Shown: positions 15,473-23,803 of the stretch, piece after piece
How the letters are laid out: each line of letters opens with the position of its first letter
Numbering within the stretch: position 1 is the stretch's first letter
Source: JAVVSK01 sp036654235
Lineage (GTDB): Bacteria; Bacillota; Clostridia; Christensenellales; CAG-138
Length of the DNA: 50,766 nt
Assembly (NCBI GenBank): GCA_036654235.1
Contig: JAVVSK010000012.1
Location: 1-50,766, forward strand
Direction: 5' to 3'
The notes under the pieces: model-generated
What the model was told of the DNA's origin: nothing
Seen by the model: the letters and a program-made list of their open reading frames with translations, nothing else
Databases searched by the model: none
Position numbers and translations under genes: made by a program

Positions 15473-16741
15473 TTAACGGATAAAGTCCGTTCGCATATAT
15501 TCTCTTAAAACTTCGGGGATTTCGACGGCACCGGATTCCGTTTGATAATTTTCAAGGATAGCGGCAACGGTTCTGCCGACCGCAAGACCAGATCCGTTTA
15601 AAGTGTGGACAAATTCGGTTTTTGAATTTTTATCGCGCTTAAACCTTATATTAGCTCTTCGCGCCTGAAAATCCTCAAAATTAGAGCATGAGCTAATTTC
15701 GACATATTTCTCGTAGCTCGGCATATAAACTTCGAGGTCATATGTTTTTGCTGATGAAAACCCGAGATCACCGGTAGATAAAAGACGAACGCGATATGGG
15801 AGCTTTAATAGCTGTAAAATTCTTTCAGCGTCGTTCGTAAGGCGCTCCAATTCGTCATAAGAATTTTCGGGAAACGAAAATTCAACCAGCTCGACCTTAT
15901 TGAACTGATGTTGACGGATTAGTCCGCGAGTATCTCTTCCGGCGCTCCCCGCTTCGCTTCTAAAACAGGCGCTGTATGCACAATATTTTATCGGAAGCTG
16001 TTCTGTTGGTATTATCTCGTCTCTATGCATATTGGTTACGGGAACCTCCGCCGTTGGAATCATAAAATATTCGGTATCCGTAACCTTAAACGCATCTTCT
16101 TCGAATTTAGGCAGCTGACCCGTCCCCGTCATTGAGGCGCGGTTTACCATATATGGCGGTAAAATTTCCGTATATCCGAAATTCGCATGTGTATCCATGA
16201 AAAAGTTTATGAGCGCACGTTCGAGACGCGCCCCCATACCCTTATAGAACGTGAAGCGCGAACCGGTAACCTTAGCTGCGGTTTGAAAATCAAGAATTCC
16301 AAGCGCATCACCAATATCCCAATGCGCCTTTGGCAAAAAATTAAACTTCGTAGGCTCCATAAAGCTTCGAACGCTAACGTTATCATTTTCATCAAGACCT
16401 TCGGGAACGGATTCATGCGGTATATTTGGTATACTTAAGAGCATGAGTTTAAGCTCCTCGTCGAGAAGCGCTATCTCGTCGTCCAGCGTCTTAATTTCGG
16501 AGGAGGTTATCTTCATTTCCGCCATAAGCTCGTCCGTATTTTCTCCGTTTTTTTTAAGCTTAGGTATCAGAGCGGAAACTTCATTTTTTCTTGCTTTTTT
16601 TGTTTCGCTTTTCGTCATAAGCTCTCTGCGCTGTTCGTCGGCGCTTAAAAGTTTAGTTACGGATGCACCTTTATTTCGGCGTTTTCTCATGCCTTCCTTT
16701 AAGGCTTCGGGATTTTCCCTTATTTTTTTTATGTCAAGCAC
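15473..16741 (-). CDS. serS: Seryl-tRNA synthetase
   Basis: The 422-residue protein has the usual SerRS length and layout: an N-terminal long antiparallel coiled coil (about residues 1-110, rich in Lys/Glu/Leu) that grips the tRNA-Ser long arm, then a class II catalytic core. Motif 2 is visible as FRSEAGSAGRDTRGL, motif 3 as GLAVGRTVAAILENYQ, and TAEVP is the serine-site loop. The start is GTG at 16741, with GGGG 8 bases upstream. A possible promoter lies at 16806-16835, inside the end of the terminase-like gene that precedes it. Confidence 0.96.
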   Translation of the reverse strand: MLDIKKIRENPEALKEGMRKRRNKGASVTKLLSADEQRRELMTKSETKKARKNEVSALIPKLKKNGENTDELMAEMKITSSEIKTLDDEIALLDEELKLMLLSIPNIPHESVPEGLDENDNVSVRSFMEPTKFNFLPKAHWDIGDALGILDFQTAAKVTGSRFTFYKGMGARLERALINFFMDTHANFGYTEILPPYMVNRASMTGTGQLPKFEEDAFKVTDTEYFMIPTAEVPVTNMHRDEIIPTEQLPIKYCAYSACFRSEAGSAGRDTRGLIRQHQFNKVELVEFSFPENSYDELERLTNDAERILQLLKLPYRVRLLSTGDLGFSSAKTYDLEVYMPSYEKYVEISSCSNFEDFQARRANIRFKRDKNSKTEFVHTLNGSGLAVGRTVAAILENYQTESGAVEIPEVLREYMRTDFIR

Positions 16742-16805
16742 GGTATTTTCCCCGTTTCAAAAATTTTGCTTATTTTACTCCACTATGCGAAAAAATGCAA
16801 TCCAT

Positions 16806-16835
16806 GTTATATGTAATGCTTTTTCTAGGTGTCTA
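16806..16835 (-). promoter_or_regulatory. Possible serS promoter
   Basis: On the minus strand TAGACA (16835-16830), an 18-base spacer and TATAAC (16811-16806). It overlaps the last codons of the upstream terminase-like gene. No T-box leader (TGGnACCGCG-type motif) is visible. Confidence 0.4.
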
Positions 16836-18171
16836 AAAAACCGTTTGTTTTATTTATCTCAAATGAGAGAGGGTCGTATGGTAAAATTATATCAGAACTT
16901 AAAAAATGCGCGGGCTTAGGACGAGACATTAGCGCATATCTAAGAGCTTCCGGCGCATGATCATTGACCGAAAACGCGTCCTCGCGATTGTATTTGTCAT
17001 ATACCATAGTTGGAAGATAACGAATAAGATTTTCGCAAGTCGAAAATATTTGATAGCGCGGTTCAAATTCGGAACCGTCGGATAAATAAGCGCGAATCCT
17101 CTGCCAACCGGGGACGCGCGAATTATCGGCAGGAGTTAACGGAACTCCGCCGCCGTTAAATACATCCGCTATGCACTCTCCCTCGAAGCCCCCGAGAAGC
17201 TTTATCGTCGTCCCGCGATGTTGCCACATATCGGGCGAAGCGACAGTATAAGCTATATCCTCGTTTTCGCTCATCTCTTTAACTTTAGAACATACTTCCT
17301 CGGCGCGCATCCCTGTTACATAAAGCTCGCGATAGGTTATAACCCGCGATGAATCATCAACAGCGTGCCAAAGGACACAGCAGGGATCACGAAATCCCCA
17401 GTCCATAGAGCGAAAGCGCTTATATCTTTTATCAAGATCAAAAGGCTCTATAACGTGCCTATCACGCGAAAATTCCCTAAAATACTGCCCGGAAAATACA
17501 TCCCAATCGCCGTATAGATGGGCGCGTCGAAGGTCATCGGGTAGAGCTAAAAGTGCCCGAAGATAACTTGGGTCGCGGTTTAATAGTACTTTATTATCGA
17601 AAATGCGGGCGGGAATAAAGTTGTAAGTTTCTTTAGCTTCATTTTCCGTTAGGCGTTTTTCTATGAAAAGACGCTTTACCCAATCGTGCCCAACGTTTCC
17701 GGGGTTGCATGTATAATACATTCGCGGAGCGAAATCGTTTCGCGTTGTTCTATTACAGGTGGTTAAAAACTGACGCTGTTCCTCTGTAAAATGAGTTGCC
17801 TCCTCTATACCGATACAGTCGTATTCTTGCCCCTGATATTGGTATATATCGGATTCGGTGTCGCAATATCCAAGTTTTATTCGAGATCCGTTTCTAAAGG
17901 TAAAGACGCGCTCTGTAGAGTTATAATCCGCAAAGCCATATAGCTCGCGCCTAAGAGGGAGCATATGATTTTCACGCAGCTCGGGGAGGGTTCTTCTAAG
18001 AAGAAGCGAATTTAACATAGGGTAACGAAGCGATAAGAGGCAGAGCTTTCTTCGCATAGCAAAGCTTTTTCCGCCGCCGCGCGCCCCGCCATACGCCGTA
18101 TGCCGCGCTTTAGATTTAAAAAATTCGGACTGACGCGGGTTAGGGGTACCTTTTAAAATTAGTTTTTTCAT
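16825..18171 (-). CDS. Orphan phage terminase large subunit-like protein
   Basis: A 448-residue, apparently intact TerL. The ATPase part has Walker A GGARGGGKS (residues 28-36), Walker B CIGIEEATHF and coupling motif CNPGN. The RNase H-like nuclease part has MDWGFRDP, SPDMW and a late acidic residue in NDHAPEALRY. Terminases pump DNA into phage procapsids and cut concatemers. No small terminase, portal, capsid, tail, lysis or integrase gene is visible nearby: the neighbours are serS and an ABC exporter. Codon use looks like the surrounding chromosome. It may be a domesticated remnant or part of a dispersed element. The ribosome-binding site (AAAGGA) is distant and weak. Confidence 0.9.
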   Translation of the reverse strand: MKKLILKGTPNPRQSEFFKSKARHTAYGGARGGGKSFAMRRKLCLLSLRYPMLNSLLLRRTLPELRENHMLPLRRELYGFADYNSTERVFTFRNGSRIKLGYCDTESDIYQYQGQEYDCIGIEEATHFTEEQRQFLTTCNRTTRNDFAPRMYYTCNPGNVGHDWVKRLFIEKRLTENEAKETYNFIPARIFDNKVLLNRDPSYLRALLALPDDLRRAHLYGDWDVFSGQYFREFSRDRHVIEPFDLDKRYKRFRSMDWGFRDPCCVLWHAVDDSSRVITYRELYVTGMRAEEVCSKVKEMSENEDIAYTVASPDMWQHRGTTIKLLGGFEGECIADVFNGGGVPLTPADNSRVPGWQRIRAYLSDGSEFEPRYQIFSTCENLIRYLPTMVYDKYNREDAFSVNDHAPEALRYALMSRPKPAHFLSSDIILPYDPLSFEINKTNGFLDT

Positions 18172-18356
18172 ATTTATAATCGTAATTTTCCTTTCTCTTT
18201 ATGGTTTGCGGAAGCATAGAGAAAACGCCGATAAAAGTTTTGGGAAAATCAAAATAATAAACATATAACAACAATAAATTTATTATACTATTTAGTTGGC
18301 TTTATGTCAAACTGACGCATTAAAACGCAGGAAACATTTTTAATTTGCACAAATAC

Positions 18357-18385
18357 TTGAAAAAGAAACAGACTACTGATATACT
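18357..18385 (+). promoter_or_regulatory. SigA promoter of the ABC exporter
   Basis: TTGAAA (18357-18362), a 17-base spacer and TATACT (18380-18385), 72 bases before ATG 18458. Confidence 0.7.
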
Positions 18386-18457
18386 AATGTTTCTTGAAAC
18401 AAATGGCGCTTAGGAATGTTGCGCTAAACAATTTGTATAAGATGGATTGGCAAAAGT

Positions 18458-20248
18458 ATGGAAATGATGGAGCGTGGAATAAAAAATATAAATAAACCAA
18501 AGAAAAAGACATACATCCTGCTAAGACTTTGGGGATATTTTAGAGAGTATTCTTGGCTTGTAGTGCTGGCAATAATTTTAGCTTTTGCCGGTAATTTTTT
18601 TGGGCTTTTAGGACCTATGTTGTCGGGCTACGCGATAGATGCAATAGCGCCGGGTCCCGGAAATGTTATTTTCGAAACGGTATTCAAATACACGGCGCTT
18701 ATGATTGCGTTTTATGCAGCCTCTGCACTAATGAGCTATGTTTTATCGATTCTGTTGATAAATTTGAGCCGCAAGATAGTTTATAAAATGCGAAAAGATG
18801 TATTCGATAAGCTTTGCTCTTTGCCCGTCGGTTTTTTCGACAAGCATCAAACGGGAGATATTATAAGTATAATTTCATATGATATAGATACTATAAACAC
18901 ATCTCTTTCAAACGATCTTTTACAGATTTTTACAAGCGTTATAACCGTAGTTGGTTCGTTTATAATGATGTTGACTATATCGCCGCTTCTAATATTGGTG
19001 TTCGTTATAACGATACCTATATCAATATTATTTACACGTTATAGGGCGAAAAAAATTCGTCCTCTATATAACGCACGCTCCGGAAAGTTGGGCGCATTGA
19101 ACGGTTTTGTTGAAGAAAACGCATCCGGACAAAAGACGGTTCGCGCGTATAACCGTGAGATTGAATCGATAGCAAAGTTTGACGAGAAAAACGACGATGC
19201 AGTTAATGCGTATTTTAATGCGGACTATTTTTCAAGCGGCATGGGACCGACCGTCAATTTTATCAACAATCTTTCCCTTGCGCTAATAAGCATATTCGGT
19301 GCTATTTTATATATGAGCAGCGGTATAACCTTGGGAAACATATCTTCCTTCGTTTTATATTCCCGAAAGTTTTCGGGTCCCATAAATGAATTTGCCAATA
19401 TAATGACCGAGCTGCAATCTGCATTTGCGGCATCGGAACGCGTTTTTTCGCTAATAGATATGGAATCCGAACCTGCGGATGACGAAGATGCCGATGATCT
19501 TATAAACCCTGAAGGCGATATCAATATGGATAACGTTAGTTTTTCGTATGATAAAACTAAGATGGTAATAGAAAATTTGAACCTAACAGCTAAACAGGGT
19601 TCGACGATAGCTATAGTTGGACCAACGGGTGCCGGAAAAACCACGATAATAAATCTCCTTATGCGCTTTTACGACGTAGATAAGGGCATAATAACCGTCG
19701 ACGGAGCAGATATAAAGCATGTTACAAGAAAATCGCTTAGAAGCGCATATACGATGGTTCTCCAAGATACATGGCTGTTTTACGGGACCATATATGAAAA
19801 TATAGCCTATGGCAGAGAAAATGTTACTATGGACGACGTTGTACGCGCGGCTAAGGCGGCTAAGATACATGATTTTATAATGCAACAGAAATATGGCTAT
19901 GATACCGTCTTAAAGGACAACGCGGTAAATATATCAAAGGGACAGAAACAGCTTTTGACTATAGCGCGCTCAATGCTTTTAGATTCGCCAATGCTGATAC
20001 TTGACGAGGCAACGTCGAACGTTGATACACAAACCGAGAGAAGTATACAGGAAGCTATGCTTTCGCTTATGAAAAACCGAACATGCTTTGTTATAGCGCA
20101 TAGGCTATCTACCATAGAAAATGCGGATTTGATATTGGTTCTTAAAGCCGGCAATGTCGTTGAACAGGGAACGCATAGGGAACTTATCGATAAACGCGGG
20201 TTTTATTACGCTCTATATCATTCCCAATTTGAAAGCGCAGATGAGTAA
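18458..20248 (+). CDS. ABC exporter with fused membrane and ATPase domains (multidrug type)
   Basis: A 596-residue half-transporter. Residues about 25-330 form a type IV exporter membrane domain with six helices, including the NARSGKLGALNGFVEE and GQKTVRAYNRE coupling segments. The ATPase domain follows: Walker A GPTGAGKT, Q-loop LQDTWLF, signature ISKGQ (variant of LSGGQ), Walker B LILDEATS and switch IAHRLS. It should export a hydrophobic compound or lipid. Related proteins are often heterodimers encoded by paired genes, but no partner is adjacent here. Start choice among ATG 18458, 18464 and 18467 is uncertain because no strong Shine-Dalgarno is seen. Confidence 0.9.
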   Translation: MEMMERGIKNINKPKKKTYILLRLWGYFREYSWLVVLAIILAFAGNFFGLLGPMLSGYAIDAIAPGPGNVIFETVFKYTALMIAFYAASALMSYVLSILLINLSRKIVYKMRKDVFDKLCSLPVGFFDKHQTGDIISIISYDIDTINTSLSNDLLQIFTSVITVVGSFIMMLTISPLLILVFVITIPISILFTRYRAKKIRPLYNARSGKLGALNGFVEENASGQKTVRAYNREIESIAKFDEKNDDAVNAYFNADYFSSGMGPTVNFINNLSLALISIFGAILYMSSGITLGNISSFVLYSRKFSGPINEFANIMTELQSAFAASERVFSLIDMESEPADDEDADDLINPEGDINMDNVSFSYDKTKMVIENLNLTAKQGSTIAIVGPTGAGKTTIINLLMRFYDVDKGIITVDGADIKHVTRKSLRSAYTMVLQDTWLFYGTIYENIAYGRENVTMDDVVRAAKAAKIHDFIMQQKYGYDTVLKDNAVNISKGQKQLLTIARSMLLDSPMLILDEATSNVDTQTERSIQEAMLSLMKNRTCFVIAHRLSTIENADLILVLKAGNVVEQGTHRELIDKRGFYYALYHSQFESADE

Positions 20249-20290
20249 GCGGCGAGATTATTGACTTATCAATTTATAAATACCGTTAAA

Positions 20291-20319
20291 ATAGACGCGC
20301 ACTTTTTGTGCGCGTCTAT
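20291..20319. terminator. Hairpin terminator between convergent genes
   Basis: ATAGACGCGCAC (20291-20302) pairs perfectly with 20308-20319 across a T5 loop. Only a weak T-rich tract follows on the plus strand. Confidence 0.7.
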
Positions 20320-20348
20320 AATTGTATTTTAAAAAATTAACCTGAGCG

Positions 20349-21554
20349 TTAGGATAACACTTCTAAGTACCGCGAGAACAGCTGCCCCGCGATTACGCAT
20401 TGATCGTGCTCAATGTAGAATATCACCTTTTCGTAGAATTTTTCTCGCATTTTTGCGTTATCAATATCATTAATTTCCTCTTTTTTGCTTGAATGGATTA
20501 TGCGCATTGTTCCGGTTAGAACCCGCTTGTCAGTTTCGTCGCATTTCGCACCCGAAGTAAGTATGGCTCTTAAAACTTTCGCGGCGAAATCATATTTGCC
20601 GGAGTCAATATATCGGATAAGAACGTAAAATCGCGCCCTTTGCATAGATTCTTCGGAGAACTCGGATATATAGCGCGTGAACATAGAAAAGCTAAGGTCG
20701 AGAGCGTCTTTTTCAAGATATTCGGTGCCTTTTGCTATTAAACGCTTTTTTATATCGGTATCGGCATTGTAATATATATCTGCACTTGGCATTGACGCTA
20801 TATTTACGAGAGTCGAAAGTTCTTCGTCTTCAAATATGGGAGTCGGAGTTACGTTTTGAGTACCCTTTGGAGCGACGAGATTTGCCTTTTGGTTATATGC
20901 TTTTTGATTATATGGATTTCCGTGTTTAGACTTTACGGGTGTCGGCATGTTCTTTTTATATGACGCGCTCTTCTTACTTCTGAGTACGGTCGATACGACG
21001 GGGACGCAGATTATAACGGCTACAAGAGCTTCGGCGGGGCCAGCCATAACTCCCGTTCCTGCAATGAATGCGGCGACTACGGTAGTATCAAGTCCAAATA
21101 TCATATAGAAAAGATACATTGAACCTAAATATAAAACAGTATTTGTTAAAGATCCGGCGGCTGTAGCGATGCCGATTGCGATAGGCTTAAAACTATGTTT
21201 CTTTTTTGAGAACGATTTAAATACGAAATGAGAAACAATGGGTATCATGAGGCGAGGGATCATGCTCATAAGTATCACTGCAAAAGGACTGTAGGGTATA
21301 AGGGCAGCCGAGAGCGAACCTTGCGCGGCGAGGGATATACCGAACGCCGTAAGAGTACTTGAAAGACCGAATGCAGCACCGAGAAGCAAACCAATTTTAA
21401 GACCACAGACGAGAGTCCCAATTATGACGGGGATACACATTATAGTTAAATTTATAATGCCCAAAGGTATTAAACCGATGGGTGTCATCCCAAGGAGAAA
21501 GGTCATCGAGGTCAATATTCCGGCAAGAGCCAGATTTTTTGTCTTTATATTCAT
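20349..21554 (-). CDS. ECF transporter S component-like protein with a long C-terminal domain
   Basis: The 401-residue product starts MNIKTKNLALAGILTSMTFLLG, the usual beginning of ECF-type substrate-binding membrane proteins. About six hydrophobic helices fill residues 1-195. A polar linker (about 195-245, with NPYNQKAYNQKAN) leads to a soluble, mostly helical region (about 250-401) rich in Lys/Glu/Tyr. S components are normally 170-200 residues and end after the last helix, so the second half is unusual. GGCGG precedes the ATG. No ECF A or T subunit gene is in the window, so it would share a common module encoded elsewhere. The substrate is unknown, and I see no riboswitch upstream. Confidence 0.78.
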   Translation of the reverse strand: MNIKTKNLALAGILTSMTFLLGMTPIGLIPLGIINLTIMCIPVIIGTLVCGLKIGLLLGAAFGLSSTLTAFGISLAAQGSLSAALIPYSPFAVILMSMIPRLMIPIVSHFVFKSFSKKKHSFKPIAIGIATAAGSLTNTVLYLGSMYLFYMIFGLDTTVVAAFIAGTGVMAGPAEALVAVIICVPVVSTVLRSKKSASYKKNMPTPVKSKHGNPYNQKAYNQKANLVAPKGTQNVTPTPIFEDEELSTLVNIASMPSADIYYNADTDIKKRLIAKGTEYLEKDALDLSFSMFTRYISEFSEESMQRARFYVLIRYIDSGKYDFAAKVLRAILTSGAKCDETDKRVLTGTMRIIHSSKKEEINDIDNAKMREKFYEKVIFYIEHDQCVIAGQLFSRYLEVLS

Positions 21555-21846
21555 ATGTACCGCCTATTTATTTTTTCATACGCTATTTTAATATAGAGCG
21601 GCAATAATTTCAAGTCGGCATTAAGTAGGGTTTACAAGTACACTTTTTATTTAAGCCGGATGTGGATCAAAAGCAAGAGGTAATAGATAGAATAACGTTA
21701 AAATTTTTACTTATAGGCAGAAAACGGAAAGCATAAGCTTTAAATATCGGAGATTTAATGGAATCTTATATTTTTTCTGATAAATTTGCTTTTTAAAATG
21801 GCGCATGATACAGTATAATAATAAATTATGATGGGGGAAAGAATAC

Positions 21847-22323
21847 ATGAGATGCCGATATTGTAATGCGATGGAAAGTAAAGTCATAGATACGCGTCCA
21901 ACCGAGGACGGAACAACCATCAGAAGGCGGCGCGAATGCGTCGTATGCGGTCGGCGCTTTACAACGTATGAAAAAGTTGACGATGTTCCAACTATCGTAA
22001 TAAAAAGAAACGGGACGAGGGAACAGTTCGATCTGGATAAAATCCTTCGGGGTATAAGGAAAGCTTGCGAAAAGCGCCCTGTTTCGGCAGCGGTTCAAGA
22101 GGAAATAGCCTCATCGGTTGCGCGCGAGGTAGCGAATTTACTTGACGATGAGGTGACCTCCGAAATGATAGGCGGAATGGTAATGAAACGTTTAAAGGAT
22201 ACTGACGAGGTATCTTATGTTCGATTTGCCTCTGTCTATAGACAGTTTAAAGATATCAATACCTTTATGGAGGAGCTAAAGCTTATTCTGGATGAAAACA
22301 ATAAAAAAGGGCAGGATCAATGA
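21847..22323 (+). CDS. nrdR: Transcriptional regulator NrdR
   Basis: A 158-residue repressor of ribonucleotide reductase genes. The zinc ribbon is complete (C3, C6, C31, C34, in MRCRYC and ECVVC), followed by an ATP-cone domain (about 49-139, beginning VIKRNGTREQFDLDKI). GGGGGAAAG precedes the ATG. Its last bases overlap the next start (ATGA), so pgeF is translationally coupled. A TATAAT at 21815-21820 could be its -10, but the -35 is poor. Confidence 0.96.
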   Translation: MRCRYCNAMESKVIDTRPTEDGTTIRRRRECVVCGRRFTTYEKVDDVPTIVIKRNGTREQFDLDKILRGIRKACEKRPVSAAVQEEIASSVAREVANLLDDEVTSEMIGGMVMKRLKDTDEVSYVRFASVYRQFKDINTFMEELKLILDENNKKGQDQ

Positions 22324-23108
22324 GCGTTAGAAAGGTAACAAAAGACGGAATCACCTCATTTTATAGTTCAAACATAAAAATTTTGCATGGGTTTACGGGG
22401 CGAATGGGCGGCGTTAGCTCTCCGCCTTACGATGAACTTAATTTCGGATTTAATCGTCCGGAGAAGCGTGAGATAATAGAAGAAAACTATCGACACCTTT
22501 CAAATGCATTTGGATTCCCATACGAGAGCATGGTTCTTGTTAATTATGAACACGGGGAAAACATAGAGAGAGTTTCAAAGAGCGATTGCGGAGCCGGCTT
22601 TTTTAAGACACTTCCGCCATGCGACGGAATAATTACGAACGATAGGGACGTTACTCTTATAACGCTCCACGCTGATTGTTCCGCGTTTTTTTTATTCGAT
22701 TCGGAGAATAACGCCATAGGACTTGCACATGCGGGTCATCGCGGTGTATTTTTAAGGATAGGACAAAAAATGGTTGCGCGAATGGAAAGCTGTTTTTCCT
22801 CAAATCCGAAAAACCTACGCGCACTTCTTGGTCCCTGTATATCCGAACGTAAATTTGAAGTTGATAACGACTTAGGTGAACGCTTCATAAAAGAATTTAA
22901 AGCTCCGAGTTGCTGTAAACCCGGAAAACCAGGGAAGAGTATGCTCTCGTTGCATATTCCTATGAAGCTTCAGCTGATTGAGGCGGGGCTTTTAGAAAGC
23001 AATATAGATATTGCGGACTTATGCACTTTCGAAAGAGACGATCTTTTTTATTCATATAGGAGGGATAAAGGAAAAACCGGAGCTATGGCGGCGTTCATGC
23101 GCCTATAG
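22320..23108 (+). CDS. pgeF: Peptidoglycan editing factor PgeF / purine nucleoside phosphorylase-laccase family (YfiH/YlmD)
   Basis: A 262-residue YfiH-family protein. It shows HGFTGRMGGVS near the N-terminus, HADCSAFFLFD (metal-binding His and Cys) and GLAHAGHRG, where most relatives have GWRG, then LLGPCIS and CTFERDDLFYSYRRD at the C-terminus. Members have been described as multicopper-oxidase-like, as purine nucleoside phosphorylases, and as factors removing wrong residues from wall precursors; the physiological role here is open. It overlaps nrdR by 4 bases and precedes the sporulation genes, a position also common for ylmD near division genes in Firmicutes. Confidence 0.9.
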   Translation: MSVRKVTKDGITSFYSSNIKILHGFTGRMGGVSSPPYDELNFGFNRPEKREIIEENYRHLSNAFGFPYESMVLVNYEHGENIERVSKSDCGAGFFKTLPPCDGIITNDRDVTLITLHADCSAFFLFDSENNAIGLAHAGHRGVFLRIGQKMVARMESCFSSNPKNLRALLGPCISERKFEVDNDLGERFIKEFKAPSCCKPGKPGKSMLSLHIPMKLQLIEAGLLESNIDIADLCTFERDDLFYSYRRDKGKTGAMAAFMRL

Positions 23109-23110
23109 TC

Positions 23111-23140
23111 GATAGTTTATGCAGATTTTGGGCATAATAA
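23111..23140 (+). promoter_or_regulatory. Candidate SigE-type sporulation promoter
   Basis: GATAGTT (23111-23117), a 15-base spacer and CATAATAA (23133-23140) resemble the mother-cell SigE consensus (ATA-type -35, CATACAnT-type -10). The position upstream of the spoIIIA cluster fits, but the match is imperfect. Confidence 0.3.
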
Positions 23141-23162
23141 CCCCATAAACTTTTTTATGGGG
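23141..23162 (+). promoter_or_regulatory. Hairpin covering a Shine-Dalgarno sequence
   Basis: CCCCATAA (23141-23148) pairs perfectly with TTATGGGG (23155-23162) across a 6-base loop. The 3' arm is part of the G-run that serves as ribosome-binding site for ATG 23171. No T-run follows, so it is unlikely to be a terminator. Confidence 0.5.
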
Positions 23163-23170
23163 GGGAACAT

Positions 23171-23803
23171 ATGAATATTTCAACTCTCGTATTGGTTATA
23201 ATATCAATACTCACAATTTTTTCTTCTATGAGCGGATTTAATAAATCTCTCGGGTTTAACAACGGGGTTGTTTTTTTATTTGCTGCGACAGGGCTTCTAC
23301 TCTCTTCTTTTTCATTTAAATTGACTCCCGATCTTATTATAAACATAGGCAGTATATCTATAGTTATATTTTTGATAATCACAGCATTGTTTTTAGAAGG
23401 CGGTTCTTTAAAAACAATGCTTTTAATAGCCGCTGTTTCTATTGCTATAGTCGAGCTTTCGAGGTTAAAATATGTAGTTGAACCGGGAATAATCTTTGCA
23501 ATATGTGCATCCGTAGCCGCGTTTTTTGAAAAGCCCGTGCGTTCTATGCTTATCGCTGTGGCTGCCCCATGTGTTTCCTACATGCTCGCGGCAGGGCTGA
23601 ATATGCTGTATGGGAGTGCCGATTTTATCAGTATGAGCGACGGCGCGATTTTTGATGCGCAAATGATAGCACTGTGTTTTGCATATGTAATTTCGCTTAT
23701 AAAATTACAGCGAAGGGACATAAAGAAATTAAGCGAACATATACTTCCATATAACGAGGAGGACGAGTTATATGGAACACCAAGGGAACGAAAAGCGGAA
23801 TGA
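23171..23803 (+). CDS. Membrane protein of unknown function upstream of spoIIIA
   Basis: A 210-residue protein with about six transmembrane segments (for example LVLVIISILTIFSSM, IVIFLIITALFL, MLIAVAAPCVSYML) and a charged C-terminal tail (RRDIKKLSEH). I recognise no family. A run of seven Gs forms its ribosome-binding site and lies in a hairpin. Its end overlaps the start of spoIIIAA by 32 bases, so it is probably part of the same transcript and expressed in the mother cell. That placement suggests a link to sporulation, by inference only. Confidence 0.75.
   Translation: MNISTLVLVIISILTIFSSMSGFNKSLGFNNGVVFLFAATGLLLSSFSFKLTPDLIINIGSISIVIFLIITALFLEGGSLKTMLLIAAVSIAIVELSRLKYVVEPGIIFAICASVAAFFEKPVRSMLIAVAAPCVSYMLAAGLNMLYGSADFISMSDGAIFDAQMIALCFAYVISLIKLQRRDIKKLSEHILPYNEEDELYGTPRERKAE

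Noticed and set aside
16443..16919. Plus-strand frame of 158 codons opposite the serS N-terminus
   Set aside because: Serine-rich shadow of the Lys/Glu-rich SerRS coiled coil.
16742..18171. Prophage around the terminase gene
   Set aside because: No portal, capsid, tail, lysis, integrase or attachment repeats are visible on either side; both neighbours are ordinary chromosomal genes.
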